NCBI RefSeq assembly: GCF_949987515.2
Contig: NC_082692.2
Location: 90,529,488 to 90,593,487 of the forward strand
Reading direction: 5' to 3'
Origin: Delphinus delphis
Lineage: Eukaryota > Chordata > Mammalia > Artiodactyla > Delphinidae
Length of the DNA: 64,000 nucleotides
Position numbers and translations under genes: made by a program. Of this stretch, positions 46,785 through 59,100 are shown one piece after another. Under the pieces are notes generated by a model. It was not told the DNA's origin, searched no databases, and worked only from the letters and a program-made list of their open reading frames with translations. Each line of letters opens with the position of its first letter. Position 1 is the first letter of the stretch.

Positions 46785-46920
46785 ACAATGTGATAAGGTG
46801 GATTCTGCTCATAATTCCCTTTTACAGATGAGGAAGATGAGGCTTTAAAAGGCTGGGCAGTTGGCCCAAGACAGACCATTAATAAATGGTAGAGGTGAAA
46901 ATTCAAATCCAGAGAGCTTA
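46785..46920 (-). repeat. MIR SINE relic, minus strand
   Basis: 'ttacagatgaggaagatgag', 'gggcagttggcccaagacag' and 'gtgaaaattcaaatccagag' occur in reversed-MIR order. Confidence 0.78.
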
Positions 46921-47181
46921 CATTGACAGAACTACGACAGCTCTATTTTATATCATTATGCTTAACTAGTCATCTGTCTCGATGTCCTTATGGTAGGGGG
47001 AACAAAAGCATAGATTCCTTCCTTGTTACATTGTCTGTTTCTGGAGGGCTTATTCTGAACAACTCCAGTGAAGAATTTTGGGCTGTGGGAGGTCAAGCTA
47101 GAAAGTTTCTAAATACAAAAAGTAGTAACCACCCCACAATCATTCTTATCTATCTAACTTTCAGAGCAGATCCACACATCC

Positions 47182-47182
<1 letters not shown>

Positions 47183-47229
<47 letters not shown>
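47183..47229. repeat. (TG)n microsatellite, about 23 units
   Basis: Uninterrupted TG dinucleotides. The valine/cysteine run in the frame at 46923-47276 comes from it. Confidence 0.97.
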
Positions 47230-47231
<2 letters not shown>

Positions 47232-47844
47232 CCCACTTCCACAATTTCATTCCTAAAACTCATTCTATCAAGATAAATGATGGATATGGCTCAGGTTGAA
47301 TATGAAAGTTACCATCTTCTGAATACCTTGGACTTCAAGTAGCTGTGAAAATTGATTTGGGACAATTCTGTTTGATATGAAATATGTTTTAATCATAGTA
47401 GACACTATTATCACTACTTAAGGAAAAGCAAAGTAGAATAAATACAGAATTTGTGCAAAAACAATATCACCAAGGGGAGACTTTGATAGTGTGCTTTGTC
47501 ATTTCTCATTTATGACTCTTTTATGATTTATTGTAGAACATAATGTTGTTTATTGCTACACATAAGAATGTATTCCAGGACATGTATGTATGTCTATAGC
47601 TTAGGTATATAATTCAGCATATCGAATCACCAACAAATGGAATCATAGACTCCCATCCACAGTTAAAATTGAGATCAAGCGAAGAGATACGGCACATAAT
47701 ACTATTTTTTGTTGACTAACATCTTTTGAAAAACAAGTTATCTTTGATTCAGGTGTTTGATAATAAAAGACAAACGTGTCTTTGGAAATATACCCCTAAA
47801 ATCAGGTAACAGATCTCATCAGTCATCTGGTCTGACCTAATTGA
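47230..47844. other. Unique-looking non-coding DNA
   Basis: No named repeat in this stretch. Confidence 0.4.
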
Positions 47845-47915
47845 GCGATGGGCCCTAAGAAGTTAAGTGACTTGATAAAAGTCACCCACCTAGGAAGCAG
47901 CAAAATCAGGATCCA
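47845..47915 (-). repeat. MIR SINE fragment, minus strand
   Basis: 'agaagttaagtgacttgata' and 'aaaagtcacccacctaggaa' resemble reversed MIR. Confidence 0.5.
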
Positions 47916-48100
47916 ATGATGGTAGTTCCTAAATTCTGTATCTCCACCAGTGGTACCACCATCTACTCTGGTCCAGCTGGAACAGGGTATCACTGCTTAG
48001 CATTCCCTATACTTCTCTGCCCACATGCAGTCAATTCCGAGTCTGTCTGTTACATCTCCTGGCAAATTCTTGACAGTAGCTGTTTGGTTCATCCCTTATA

Positions 48101-48308
48101 CAGTGTGGTCCCTCAGTATCTGCAGTTGATTGGTTTCAGGCCTCTTCCCAGATACCAAAATACACGAATGCTCAAGTCCAGTTTTCAGCCCTCATTATCT
48201 GCAGAATGTGCGTCCGCGAATTCAAACGACAGCAGGTCTTAAACGTAGTACCTTATCCGCGGTTGGTTGAATGAGGATGCCTGACCTGCCAATACAGAGG
48301 GTCTACTG
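48101..48308 (+). mobile_element. Tigger-type (TcMar) non-autonomous DNA transposon
   Basis: A 208-bp element starting CAGTGTGGTCCCTCAGTATC and ending with the imperfect inverted copy (CAGAGGGTCTACTG). It is flanked by TA on both sides (48099-48100 and 48309-48310). The internal 'cgcgaattcaaacgac' and 'tatccgcggttggttgaatg' segments form the usual inner palindromic motif of MER2/Tigger-like short elements. No transposase. The strand is nominal because the element is nearly symmetric. Confidence 0.75.
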
Positions 48309-48989
48309 TATATTGCTACCTTGTTAAAACCTCTGGTATTTCTCTCTTAATTTATCAGTACTATGATGGCATGGTGATTGGTCTCCTTGCCTTTAGCCTG
48401 GCTTCTTCAATTCCATTTTCAATAGAAACTTTTCTGAAGTTCAGGCTTGATTATGAAATCACTGCATTATTCTTGGTTATAAGTTGCCATTACATAACAG
48501 GAATGATCCAGGAGACCGGAGGTTCAAAGCAGAGCATCCTTTTGTGGTTTGGGACATCAGTGTAAGAGAAATGAAAAAATCCCAACTGTGTAGAATTCTA
48601 GAAAATGTATAGACAAAAACACACAAACAAAATACTCTTCCTTTCCTCCCCTCCACATCCCACCATAACTGCCCACACTTCAGTGTATTAAGTAGGCCAG
48701 CTTTACTTATTTCAGTCTGCAGAATTCAGGGTGTCATTAGCAGGGAGGTGGTAAGGTGAGGTGGGTATCTCAGTCTGTAAGTGCCTTGTTGACTGGCCTC
48801 CATGGATGACTGCTTACCCTCATGTACATCATTTCCCCTTACACCATGGTTGTGGTGGCACCCTCCACATCACATGACATACACATCCCTAGGGAGTTAA
48901 GCCTCCACCTGCCTTGCCTCTTGCCACCTCCCTCCTTCTTCACCATCCCACACCTTTTGCCGTAGTCACAGTGAACTTATTTTAGTTAC
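48309..48989. other. Unique-looking non-coding DNA
   Basis: Nothing recognised in this stretch. Confidence 0.4.
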
Positions 48990-49165
48990 CCCAAAGCTGT
49001 GCTCTCCAGTAATGTAGCTGCTAGCCACCTCTTGCTATTTAAGTTTAAGTTAATTAGGATCAAATGAAATTAAAATTTCAGTTCCTGGATCACCCTACCC
49101 TTATTTCAGATGCTCATTGCTCACTTGTGGCTGGTGGCTACCCTACTGGACAGCACAGATTTTAG
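48990..49165 (+). repeat. MER5-type hAT relic with internal deletion
   Basis: Starts 'gctgtgctctccagtaatgt' and ends 'gctcacttgtggctggtggc' then 'ctactggacagcacag'. The AT-rich middle is shorter than in the copy at 34955-35205. Confidence 0.78.
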
Positions 49166-49399
49166 AACATTTGCATCATCAGAGAAAGTTGAGTTGGGCA
49201 GCAGTGCTACAGAGATAAGTGCCCTTCCTTGCCTTTGGTCTTTCTCATCAGCCAGAAAGTTACTGGGTAACTGTGCTGTCATTTTCCAAGCCCCCCCCTT
49301 ATTTACCTAGCTCTTCCTTCCTGTTCTGGTTTCATATGCTGAGGTTCCTTCCTCTGGGGCTTTATCCTGGGGTATCTTCTCTACCTTCTCAACTCACCA

Positions 49400-49610
49400 G
49401 CCTTGATTAGGTTCCCTTTCTGTGCTGCTCTTCATACCTATGGCTCCCCTTAGCATAGCGTCTATCACATAGATTGTAATTGTGTGTGTATTTTTCTCCA
49501 TCACCCACCAGACAATAAACCCATGTTTCTGGCTCAGTCTCATGTTTGGGCATGCAGTTGAGTACCTGGCGCTTTGCAAGAACTCAGTAAACTTATGATT
49601 AATAATGGAT
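49400..49610 (+). repeat. Possible L2 3' end relic, plus strand
   Basis: 'agcatagcgtctatcacata', 'agtacctggcgctttgcaag' and 'aactcagtaaacttatgatt' follow L2-like 3' order. Diverged. Confidence 0.45.
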
Positions 49611-49832
49611 TAATTAAAATGTTTATTTGAAATAGGCAAACTTACTTGAATAAATGTATTTATAATTTTCCATGAATTGAAGCCTTTTTTTTTCATTTGA
49701 CTTCTATTATAAAAGTAGATATTAATTTCCTCAGAGACTGACCTTAAGAAAATTACCCTTAAGGATCTGTTAGTTAATGTTAAGCCCGTTAAACCCTAAA
49801 CCATACAGTAATGATGCTGATGACAGTGGTGG

Positions 49833-49855
49833 TCATCATCATCTTCTTCTTCTTC

Positions 49856-49905
<50 letters not shown>
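49833..49905. repeat. (CAT)n microsatellite with a (TTC)n interruption
   Basis: A short CAT run, five TTC units (49843-49857), then 16 CAT units to 49905. Translated as poly-Ile in one frame; not a gene. Confidence 0.95.
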
Positions 49906-50099
49906 AGCAGGAAATCTAAGGGAAAATAACATCAGCCTCACACCCACTTCAGGAGAAGGAAACTGCATTCAACCTAAGTCTGCTTTATACCAGTCCATGT
50001 GAGAAGCCCCCTATCTAATATAATTAGAACAAATCAACTGTTTTCATTTTTCCATGTTGCCTTCTAACCCTTGACTACATGGTTACATAATTTGACAGT
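49906..50099. other. Unique-looking flank
   Basis: No repeat named in this short stretch. Confidence 0.35.
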
Positions 50100-50430
50100 T
50101 GCTTCCATAGCTCAGATAGTTTCTGTTTTTAGCTTTAACATTAATATTTCATCATAGACATCCAGCATGGACAGTGTAATTATTTTTAATGGCTGCCCTA
50201 TAGTCTATCCACTAATGACAAAGTAATTTACTTAGAAATTCACCTATTACTTTTTGGATAGTTAGATTGTTTTCAGTATTTTCTATTTTAAATAGCATTG
50301 AATATTTTATGCAAGCAGATTTTCTTATTCAGAGAGAGATATTTTACCTTAGGCTAAATTGCTTAAGTATAAAAATCTGTAAAGTTAATGGGATTTGAAA
50401 GATTTTGCCAAATATTTTCCCATGAGTTTG
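50100..50430 (-). repeat. Possible old L1 relic, minus strand
   Basis: 'aatggctgccctatagtcta', 'ttggatagttagattgtttt' and 'aaatagcattgaatatttta' resemble ancient L1 3'UTR in reverse. Confidence 0.5.
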
Positions 50431-51059
50431 GGGATATTGTCATCATGTTAAATTCTTTTTTTAATGCAATAAGTACAAGATGGACAAATAGTATTTTAAA
50501 AAAATGAGTATATGGTGGGAAATACTATTTTTTTATTGAAACACTATAGTGCTCTTTTCAATCACCACTATTATGTTGACAAAGAATTGAGTTCAAAGAA
50601 AAAAAAAGATGCCATTTATTTTATTCCATTGTTTAAACTAAGCCACTAACCTCTTATACACTGAAGTTAATATCCCCTTTATAATTTGAATTCTTAGGTA
50701 TCCCTACTCAAGGGGGTAAAGATGTGACATTAGTGTCGCATCACTCCGTGTGCAATAGGATCTAGTGAGCTCAAGAACACAAGTAAAGTATGTGTTCACA
50801 GTTTAGCTTTAATGGAAGCAGTTTACTTATTTTTTTTTCTCTACGGACATTTTACATTCTGTTTTATTTCAAAACAGGACCCATGATAGTCCATAGATGT
50901 GCACCGTCTTCCATATATACTCCCTTCCCCCAGTTTCCCGTATCAGTTCTTTTTTTATTGATACCTATTCTTGTTTGCTTATTTAACTGTCATGATTAAA
51001 GCTATTTGTGCTTCAGGATGTACTTCTCTGCCTCCTAATAACAATAATAATATAAAATT
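50431..51059. other. Unique-looking non-coding DNA
   Basis: AT-rich with a short AAT-triplet run near 51041-51055, which may be part of the adjacent MIR tail. Confidence 0.4.
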
Positions 51060-51320
51060 AGCAATAGCAATAATAAGACCTAAACTTATTGAGTACGTAT
51101 TATGTGCTGAGTCCCACTCTAAGTGCTTTGCAGGTATTAACTCATTTACTCCTCAAAGGAGCACTCACGATGCATGAATCCTTTTTAACCTCCATGTCAA
51201 ATACTGCAAAACTGAGTCCCAGAGAGGTTCCGTAACTTGTCCAAAATTGCGCTACTATTTAAATCTAGACAGTCTGGTTATCTGGGTTTCCTGCCCTTAA
51301 CCTGTGTGCTATGCAAAATG
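51060..51320 (-). repeat. MIR SINE relic, minus strand, near full length
   Basis: 'ttattgagtacgtattatgt', 'aagtgctttgcaggtattaa', 'cagagaggttccgtaacttg' and 'tagacagtctggttatctgg' in reversed-MIR order. Confidence 0.82.
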
Positions 51321-51434
51321 CATCAAGTCTTTTTTTTTAAAGATATTTCAAGCAGTTACCTGTAAAATTCTGAAATATTGACTATAAAATGTATTAAAGG
51401 TGTTCTTGGAAACTAATTTGAAATTTTGCCGTTT

Positions 51435-51840
51435 GCATCAATGTGGATAGACTGGGAGGGCATTATGTGAAGTGAAGTGAAGTCTGACAGAGAAAGACAA
51501 ATACTGTGTGATATCACTTACATGTGGAGTCTGAAAAATAAAACAAGCTAGTGAATATAATAAAAAAGAAACAGACTCACATTTGTAAAGAACAATCGAG
51601 TAGTTACCAGTGGGGAGAGGGAAGAGGAGAGAGGCAAGATAGGATTAGGGGATTATGAGGTACAAACTATTATGTGTAAAAGAAATAAGCTATAAGGATA
51701 TAGTGTACAACACAGGGAATATAGCCAATATTTTATAATAATTATAAATAGAGTATGACCTTTAAAAACTGTAAATAACCATGTTGTACAGCTGAAACTT
51801 ATGTAACATTGCACAACTATACCTCAATTTAAAAATAGAT
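51435..51840 (+). repeat. Old L1 3' end, plus strand
   Basis: 'gcatcaatgtggatagactg', 'atcacttacatgtggagtct', 'gtgtacaacacagggaatat', 'atgttgtacagctgaaactt' and the terminus 'aactatacctcaatttaaaa' belong to an artiodactyl-era L1 3'UTR. Confidence 0.87.
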
Positions 51841-52164
51841 AAATAATTTGTAATTGGATTTTTAGAGTACTTTCTAAATCCTTTCAAAATCTCTGTTTGG
51901 AAAGCACAGGTATTAAATGGACTGAGAATCCATTTGGATTTACACCAAATAAGTCACACAAAATTAATCTCCCTTATCTTCATGACTGGTACACTAAAGG
52001 ACAGCTTTTGGACAGGACAAATGTCATTCAGCAAGATAGGGGGCAGCAGTTTGAATGGCATCCTTGCGGGAAATGTGGCTAATGATGAGTAGTCTAGCTG
52101 ATATTGTGGGCATGTACTTTCCAAATGCCTGATAATTCTCATGAAACTGGAGGCAGGGTAGGTT

Positions 52165-52360
52165 AAGTATATTGGAGTGGAGTCAGCCTGTCTGGGTTCA
52201 GATTTTGGCTTTTCCGCAGCACACTTAGTCTTTGAGTAAATTTCTTAGTTTCTCCAAGCCTCAGGTTCTTCATCTTCACTATAAGGATGCCGGTGTATGG
52301 CATCTACCTCCTACAATTGCTGTAAGTGTTAAAGCGGGGTACTGTGTGTACAATGCTTGC
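52165..52360 (+). repeat. MIR SINE relic, plus strand
   Basis: 'gtcagcctgtctgggttcag', 'tttgagtaaatttcttagtt', 'agcctcaggttcttcatctt' and 'acctcctacaattgctgtaa' are in sense MIR order. Confidence 0.8.
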
Positions 52361-52367
52361 ATAGTAT

Positions 52368-52752
52368 ATTCCTAAAATGGTATACTATTTAGCAATAAAA
52401 GTTACAGATTACTAATACCTCCTACAACATGGATGAACCTCAAAAATACTATGCTAAGTGAAAGGACTCAAATGTGTCGTATGATTCAATTTAAATGGTA
52501 TGTGCAAAAAAGGCCAATGTAGGGAGACAGAAAATATACTCTTGGTTGCCTGGGTCTGGAGCTGGTCATGGGGATTGACTGCACGTGGGCACAAAGGATC
52601 TCTTTGGGGTGATGGAAATGTTCTAAAATTAACTCAGTGGTAATCATGCAATTCCGTAAATGTACTAAAAATCATTGAATTGTACACTTAAAACAGGCAA
52701 TTTTATGTCGTATAAATTAAACCTCAATAAACTGTCTAAAAAAAAAAACCCT
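52368..52752 (+). repeat. Old L1 3' end (L1MA/MB-type), plus strand
   Basis: 'atactatttagcaataaaag', 'caacatggatgaacctcaaa', 'ttggggtgatggaaatgttc', 'aaaatcattgaattgtacac' and a final A-run (52738-52748) are a classic mammalian-wide L1 3' terminus. Confidence 0.88.
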
Positions 52753-53349
52753 AAAAATACTGTTTAGCATAGTCAGTGATTGTTAATGTCTTTTCACTAT
52801 TAAATTATTTTTAATAGTGTTTATTTTCAATCTTACCTAAAGTGAGAGATTTGGGGGATATGCCACAGGACCCTGTACTTGGCTGTGCTTCATCAATATT
52901 TTGTCAACTGTTTTGGATGAAGACGTGCTTTCAAATTTGTGAATGACACAGCTAGGAGGGATAACTAATGGAATAGAAGCCAGAACCAAGATTTGCAATT
53001 GTTTTGACAGCTTGAAAAGCTGGGCTAGTACCAGTAAGACGAAACTTAACAAAAATAAATGTAAAGTCTGACACAAGTTGGCTTCCTCAGGCAGGCAAAG
53101 AGGTATAAGCAGCTGGCTTCTATAGTAGCTTTACCCTTATAAAAATGTGTTTGCCTGTTACACAGAGAGTCCCAGAAAATCTAGGAGGGGATTCAGGCCA
53201 AAAGGGAGGCTTCCGATATAAATGGTACATTAGGTTTTTGGTAGATGCGGGAAGGATGACCATCTGGAGAGTCCATGCTTTATGTTCACGTGATGATGAT
53301 AATGATTATAGTAATGATTTTATTTATAATGATATTATATAAAGTGATA
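52753..53349. other. Unique-looking non-coding DNA
   Basis: A GAT-rich patch near 53290-53335. No gene. Confidence 0.4.
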
Positions 53350-53540
53350 AAATCCAGTGCTTACAATATCAGAAGCTCTGTATAAAATATTCTATATGCA
53401 TTGTCCCATTTAATACTTATAACAACCCTACAAACAGAGAATATTTTTATCCCGTTTTGCACGTGCAGACCTGAGTCTTAGTGAGCCTTAGTTAAATGGC
53501 GAGTGAGTGGCAGACGCAGTTTTGAAGCAGTCCTAATTCA
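53350..53540 (-). repeat. MIR SINE relic, minus strand
   Basis: 'ccatttaatacttataacaa', 'atccagtgcttacaatatca' and 'gttaaatggcgagtgagtgg' in reversed-MIR order. Confidence 0.7.
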
Positions 53541-56047
53541 GGGCTCATATTTTCAACATTGAAGTCTGTGATCTGCCTTTAGAATTCCTTATAAACAGGA
53601 TATAGTTCTTAAACTCTATAAAGTCAAAATGCAAAAGCAAAGCGGTACATAGCTTAAGCCTTTTGGGTGGGGGGGGAATCACAGATGATTTGACCAATAG
53701 TAGGATTGGTTTATTTTAGTTCTAATCCTTTGGGAGGGACTAATTTCCATCACTGTATTCTAAACTGTGCTCCATCTAATGAGCTGTGTGAAAATGCTGA
53801 GGTGTCACGGGCTATGGACATTCGAGCAAGAAGACAGTGAACTCAGTAGGAACAGCTACTTAATAAAAGGCTATTAGTAGGCCAGAAAATAAACAGGAGA
53901 TGTTGCTGAAACATATCATCTATTTTTAAATTACTTTGAAATCATCTCTTGGGCATTGATAGAGAAGAGGATGTTTTATAGAAAACACTCTATCTTAGAA
54001 GTATGCTTTCAGATATTGTTTGCTATTTTATATTCAATAATCTGAAGGGGGGGAAAAGGGAGTCAACATGTGTTAATGAAAAATATAAAAGATGATGCGT
54101 TGAGTTGAAACCCCGTTATTATAAGGAAGAAGGAAATTGCATTGGCACAAAGTCAGAAAGGTACATACTTGGTGTTTTCTTATTTCCAAGGGTGATACAC
54201 ACAGGAGATCTCAGTTAGTCTGAGGTACCATGTAAATCTGGTGATCAGGGAGTTGAAAGTCCACATTTCAGCTCTTTCACAGAGTGTATGCGTGCCATAA
54301 ACGTGACTCTCAAATTAGATTTTTAAAAATAATGAATGAAAAATTTAAGTTCACTGATACATAGATGTCTTTTCTTATTTAGCACTTAGTTCTATTTAAT
54401 CATTCATTTTTACTACGTAAAATCATGGTCACAGGTTTATCAAGTGGCTTTGATTTTTCTTTTTTTTTCTCTCTCTACCACTGATGGAAGTTTATATTAA
54501 CTGTGTGTTCTCTCCTTCAGATCTCCCCTACTTCCCAGCAGGAATTAAGTCCTTGGTCATTTTTTCCATCTTCCTACTACTTTGGCAACAGTCTATAACT
54601 AGAAAGTCCCAACCATTTCAACATATTTGTTTTGTCTCTCCCTTGAAATATCCAAAAAGAACATACATTTCCTTTTCCTTCTTGAGAAGATTAAAACTAA
54701 TATTCAAATAATTTTGCCTGCTGTTTCCATTTCCTTTGCTGTTTATCTTTTTGACCCGGGAAACAAGTTAATTTTAAGCCTTTCCCGTTTAATGCAACAA
54801 ATTAACACGTGCATCACATGCTTGTAGCAATCCATTCGTGCAAGGACAGTTTTTTCCGTTTTTTTGAGTAACAAGTGACTAGTAACTTATCCTGAACGAT
54901 CTGTCTCATAATGGTTTTGGAAAATTGGGATTTGGATCAAAGTTTTCTCCTTGTCTAATGGATGTTAATAGAATGGGGAAATGGAATTTTCTCAAAAGCT
55001 CCCGTCGGTAGCATAACATTTGATGATGGTAACTGTCCACGTTCAGGTTATTGCCTTCAAATTCTTAACCTGTAGAAGAAGAAGTTATTTGAAGTGACTG
55101 CTGTCAAGACACTCATCTGAGTACATAACAAAGTCCTTTTCAACATTTGAATTTCATCTTCCATTACTCTAGAGCTGTTAACCTGCTAACCTGATATGAC
55201 AATAAATACAATTCCATCAGTAGATAGTGTTCTTTTGGGTACAAATAACTTGTAGTTTATAAATTGTGTCTGCATTAAGAAGAACTGTAAATGGCCTCTG
55301 ATACTAGATCGTGGTATAATGCTTGTGCTCTCCTGGAATGCAGTGACCCTTGTAACTGGGTATACCTTGTGGGGGATTGTTGATGTTTATATAAGTTTTT
55401 TTTTTTTTTATTTTCCAAATCACATTTTCACTTGGATGCAGCTGTAAAGGAATGGATTAGCTTTGATTTCTGATCATTGGTGAACCTTTGACAGTTTAAC
55501 CACCTTATCAGAATGGGTAAAAATTGACCACTTGGAGGGTGGCTGAACTTGAAGTTATAGCCCTTGTTTTCTCCAAACTATTTTTCATGACATTCCAAGA
55601 TTATATAAAATAACATGATTAGATTGTCCTGTTTGTTTTTTTAATCAAATTATGAGATCATTTCTTTATATAAATCAGATAAAAATTTGCAACCTTGTTG
55701 AAATGATGACTACCAAATGTCTGCCTACCTTCTTCTCACTTTCTTCTTTTTGGAATTCCACCTGGTGTTTTTTTGTTGGTGACATTTCTATTTCTAAAAA
55801 TAGTTTTAGTTTATATAAGCATATCATTTCTGAACCTGACTCCTTTCCCAGCTTATTTGGAAGTATGCTTGTGTTTACCCCAATGCACTGACTTTTACAA
55901 GTATTGCCACTACTTGGTGAGATTCGGGTGAGGTATTGTTTAAACTTAACTTTTAAAAGTAACAAGGAAAGTTACATCTTTGTAAAGCAGTTTACCTTCT
56001 TCTCTCCCTTTCCACCATCCAACCAAACTACCAACAGACCATCCCTG
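53541..56047. other. Unique-looking non-coding DNA
   Basis: 2.5 kb with no named repeat. Frames of 66-96 codons on both strands carry no recognisable motif. Confidence 0.4.
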
Positions 56048-56078
56048 CATCCATCCATCCATCCATCCATCCATCCAT
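56048..56078. repeat. (CATC)n microsatellite
   Basis: Seven to eight CATC units. Confidence 0.93.
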
Positions 56079-56084
56079 GTACAG

Positions 56085-56158
56085 TACAAGTATTTGTTGC
56101 CAGGGGATTTAGAGATGAAAATACATAATCCTTGTCTTTAAGGAGCTTACAGTCAAAA
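56085..56158 (-). repeat. L2 3' relic, minus strand
   Basis: 'acaagtatttgttgccaggg', 'gagatgaaaatacataatcc' and 'tttaaggagcttacagtc' match a short reversed L2 segment. Confidence 0.6.
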
Positions 56159-59100
56159 TTATTGCCTAGGATAATATCAGCATTTTCAGGTACTCTTTAT
56201 CATGGATGACTTCCTTCAAACTAAAATAAAATGTGTATCTGTGTATAATTATAATGCAAGTGCATATAAGCACTTAAAAACTTTGTCAGTATTTGGTGAA
56301 AGTTTCCCCTCTTTTTCGTACAATAGATTCTGTGACTTCAAGAAAGTTTAAAAGCCTTTGGCTAGACGTAGCATTGGTATTGATCTCTTTCCTCCTTTAT
56401 CATTGTAATTTTAGGAATACCTGAGAATTTGTCTTCTATAGTTTCCTTTCAGTTTCTAATATACTATGGGATTTGCCACGTTCAGAGCGTTGGAAAGAAA
56501 CAGTATCGGCCTTTGGCAGTAAATTAATTTTTGCAAAAGCAAATGTACCAGTAGGTTATATCTGTTCGTGAAAGTTAAATTATGGCTCAGTACATTGTAA
56601 GACTGCACACTGAGAGTAGGTTTAGCAAACCTGTGGGTCAGCACAGATTAAAAAGACACTTCTAGATTCTCTCTTTTTCCTTCCTTGTATGTACCTTGCC
56701 AATTAACACCCTAAAGCAATTAAAGTATCTATACTTATCCCTAATACAGATCTACTTTCTTGGGCATTAGCCAAAGTGCACATTTTATAATCACTTACCC
56801 TTCAAGCACAACTATTGGTAATTATCTAAGATGTTTAGATGCAAAGTCTTAGCAATTAAAAATCTAAGTTCATGTTTGCTGGGAAAATGTGCAAAACAAG
56901 TCTGAACTTTCAGAGCTTGTATAGTAGATGCAATGGCAATGCATGGACGTCTCCTTGCATTAGTGCATTACCATTCCCTTCAGTTGAAATGGATGCTTAC
57001 AAGTGAAAAAAAGCAACCAACATAATGTTACTTAAATTGAATGTAGGCTCCATTTTTAATAATAGATAGCCTGGAATCATAGATAAAAAGGAATGATAAA
57101 TAATACAGTAGAAGCCAAACCATTCATCTTTGCATAGATCTACAGAGACATGCTGATTTCCATCACATATTTTCCTGGTATCCAGCCTTGCTTTGTTTTT
57201 GCAGTTCTTTTTTTCCAGTGAGTTTTTATGTTGAAATATTTTCCACATTAGCATGTATTGACTCATTTTCTTTCTGGTGAAATATTGAAATAGCTCAGTT
57301 TAACGTATCATCTGGGAGGATTTGCCAATCTTGAGAGGATAAGAAACTTGTTGAAAACTATTTTTGCCCTCTCAACAAAAGACATTAGATGTTTAAGCAT
57401 TCTAGAATTTTCATATTGAATCTAATAGAAGTCACCATAGTGATTAAGGCTGTTCTCAAGCCCCCCCAAGCTTTGAGTAACAAAACTGTGAAGTTGCATC
57501 ATTCATCAGATTTTCCTCACTTGAATGAAATTGAGGGGGAGGGGACCTCTGAAGGAAGGAAGCCCGCACTCCCACACCCACTGTTTATTTTCCCATCCCC
57601 TTAAGCTAAACCTTGTCTTCCCTGCTGGATGAAGTTTCCCATTTCCTACAGCTGAAATAAAGACAAACACAGAAGTTATTTCTTAGTTTCCAAAGTACCA
57701 TGTTCTGTGGAGTTGAAGGAGTTTGAAGAGCATTTTCACAGGTCCAGTGTAGGAAGCATTATGTACTCATTTTAGAACCTCCACACTCTAAAATAATGCT
57801 GGTTGTATCCGTTACTCTTAGGAATGCCTTTTCTACGTGTTGCTAAGTTTTAAAGCTACTTGTATAGGGTATAATGTTTTCGTCTAGACTAAGTCACATA
57901 TTCAGCTGTTTAGAAAATGATGGAATTTTATCTTTTTTTCCTCTCTCTCCCTTCTTTTCCTTTCTTCCAGCCTTCCACATTTGTTTTTCTCATTTTTTTC
58001 TAAGGAATATACCCTCTAAGGACCAAGGAATACTCTAAACAGTAGTGGTTCCACCCACCTTGCTGATTTGACCTTTGTTGTAAATAGAACGTATGTGTGT
58101 GTATGTGTGTTAAATACACAGTCTGTCCTGTCGTGTTATATGTGTTTCTAAACAAAGGTTGCTGAAGTAGCAGGATTAGGATTATTGTCTTCACCAGGAA
58201 AGAAGAAGCCTTCAGCTAACAGCTGCTTAGACAAGAGCATTCTCCACTCTAAAGAAAAGAAAAAGAAAAAAGCCTTAATTATCTGCACCAGGGGCTTTTT
58301 ACATCTAAGGAGGTCTGTGTGCTTGTGGCAGGCTACACTTCCTCCTGGGCCCACCTTAGCATCAGTGCTACTCACCCTAAGCCCATTGCTATTCTGCTTT
58401 GTCTCAGTGCAAGAAACCCTGATGCCCCGTCTCATGGTTTTCTGTGTTTTTGATTACCACCTAGGCAGTCTCCAATCGTGCTCAGCTGCCTGCCTAGTTT
58501 ACCTATGATAGTTTTTGAAGGAGGTGCCCTTAATTCTTTGCTTATATGCTGCTTATAAAGTTGCATGGGTTTTCAGTTGTCTACCTCAAATTTGTTTTTC
58601 CCATAAGCCATATTTTTAGTGCATCATTTTGCGAAGAGTGAGGTCTTTCAAAAGCACGTATATTCTGGTGTGGTGGAAATGCCCGCTTTATACTCTTTTA
58701 CCCTAATACAGAACCCATTTACAGTTTTGTATTTGTGTGCCAGCAACATTATTTATAGAAATGTATAGAAAATAGCTTGAACCCTGGAATGTATGTTGTA
58801 GTTACAAGTCACTGTATCTCCTTTGTATGTTTTAGTGGTATTTAGGAGGAAAAATCTCACACTAAAACATGGTCATGAATTAAGGATAAAATCAATTTTC
58901 ACATCACTAATCTATATACCAAGACATTATCTTCTGTAGTTTATACAAACTTCCTATTAAAAAAATTAAGGACAAAAATTCAGTGCTTCTGGGAGGGTAG
59001 AATCTTTCACATGAAGCAAGAAATAAACTTCTTCAGAGCCTCAATCAACCGATTGATTGATTCTGGAGAATCAATAAAAGAAGCCATATAAGGGTAGAGA

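Noticed and set aside
49811..50002. Poly-isoleucine frame
   Set aside because: Direct translation of the (CAT)n microsatellite.
54470..54710. Pyrimidine tract followed by CAG and an open frame, like a splice acceptor and exon
   Set aside because: Common by chance in such DNA. No recognisable protein and no donor site with coding continuity.
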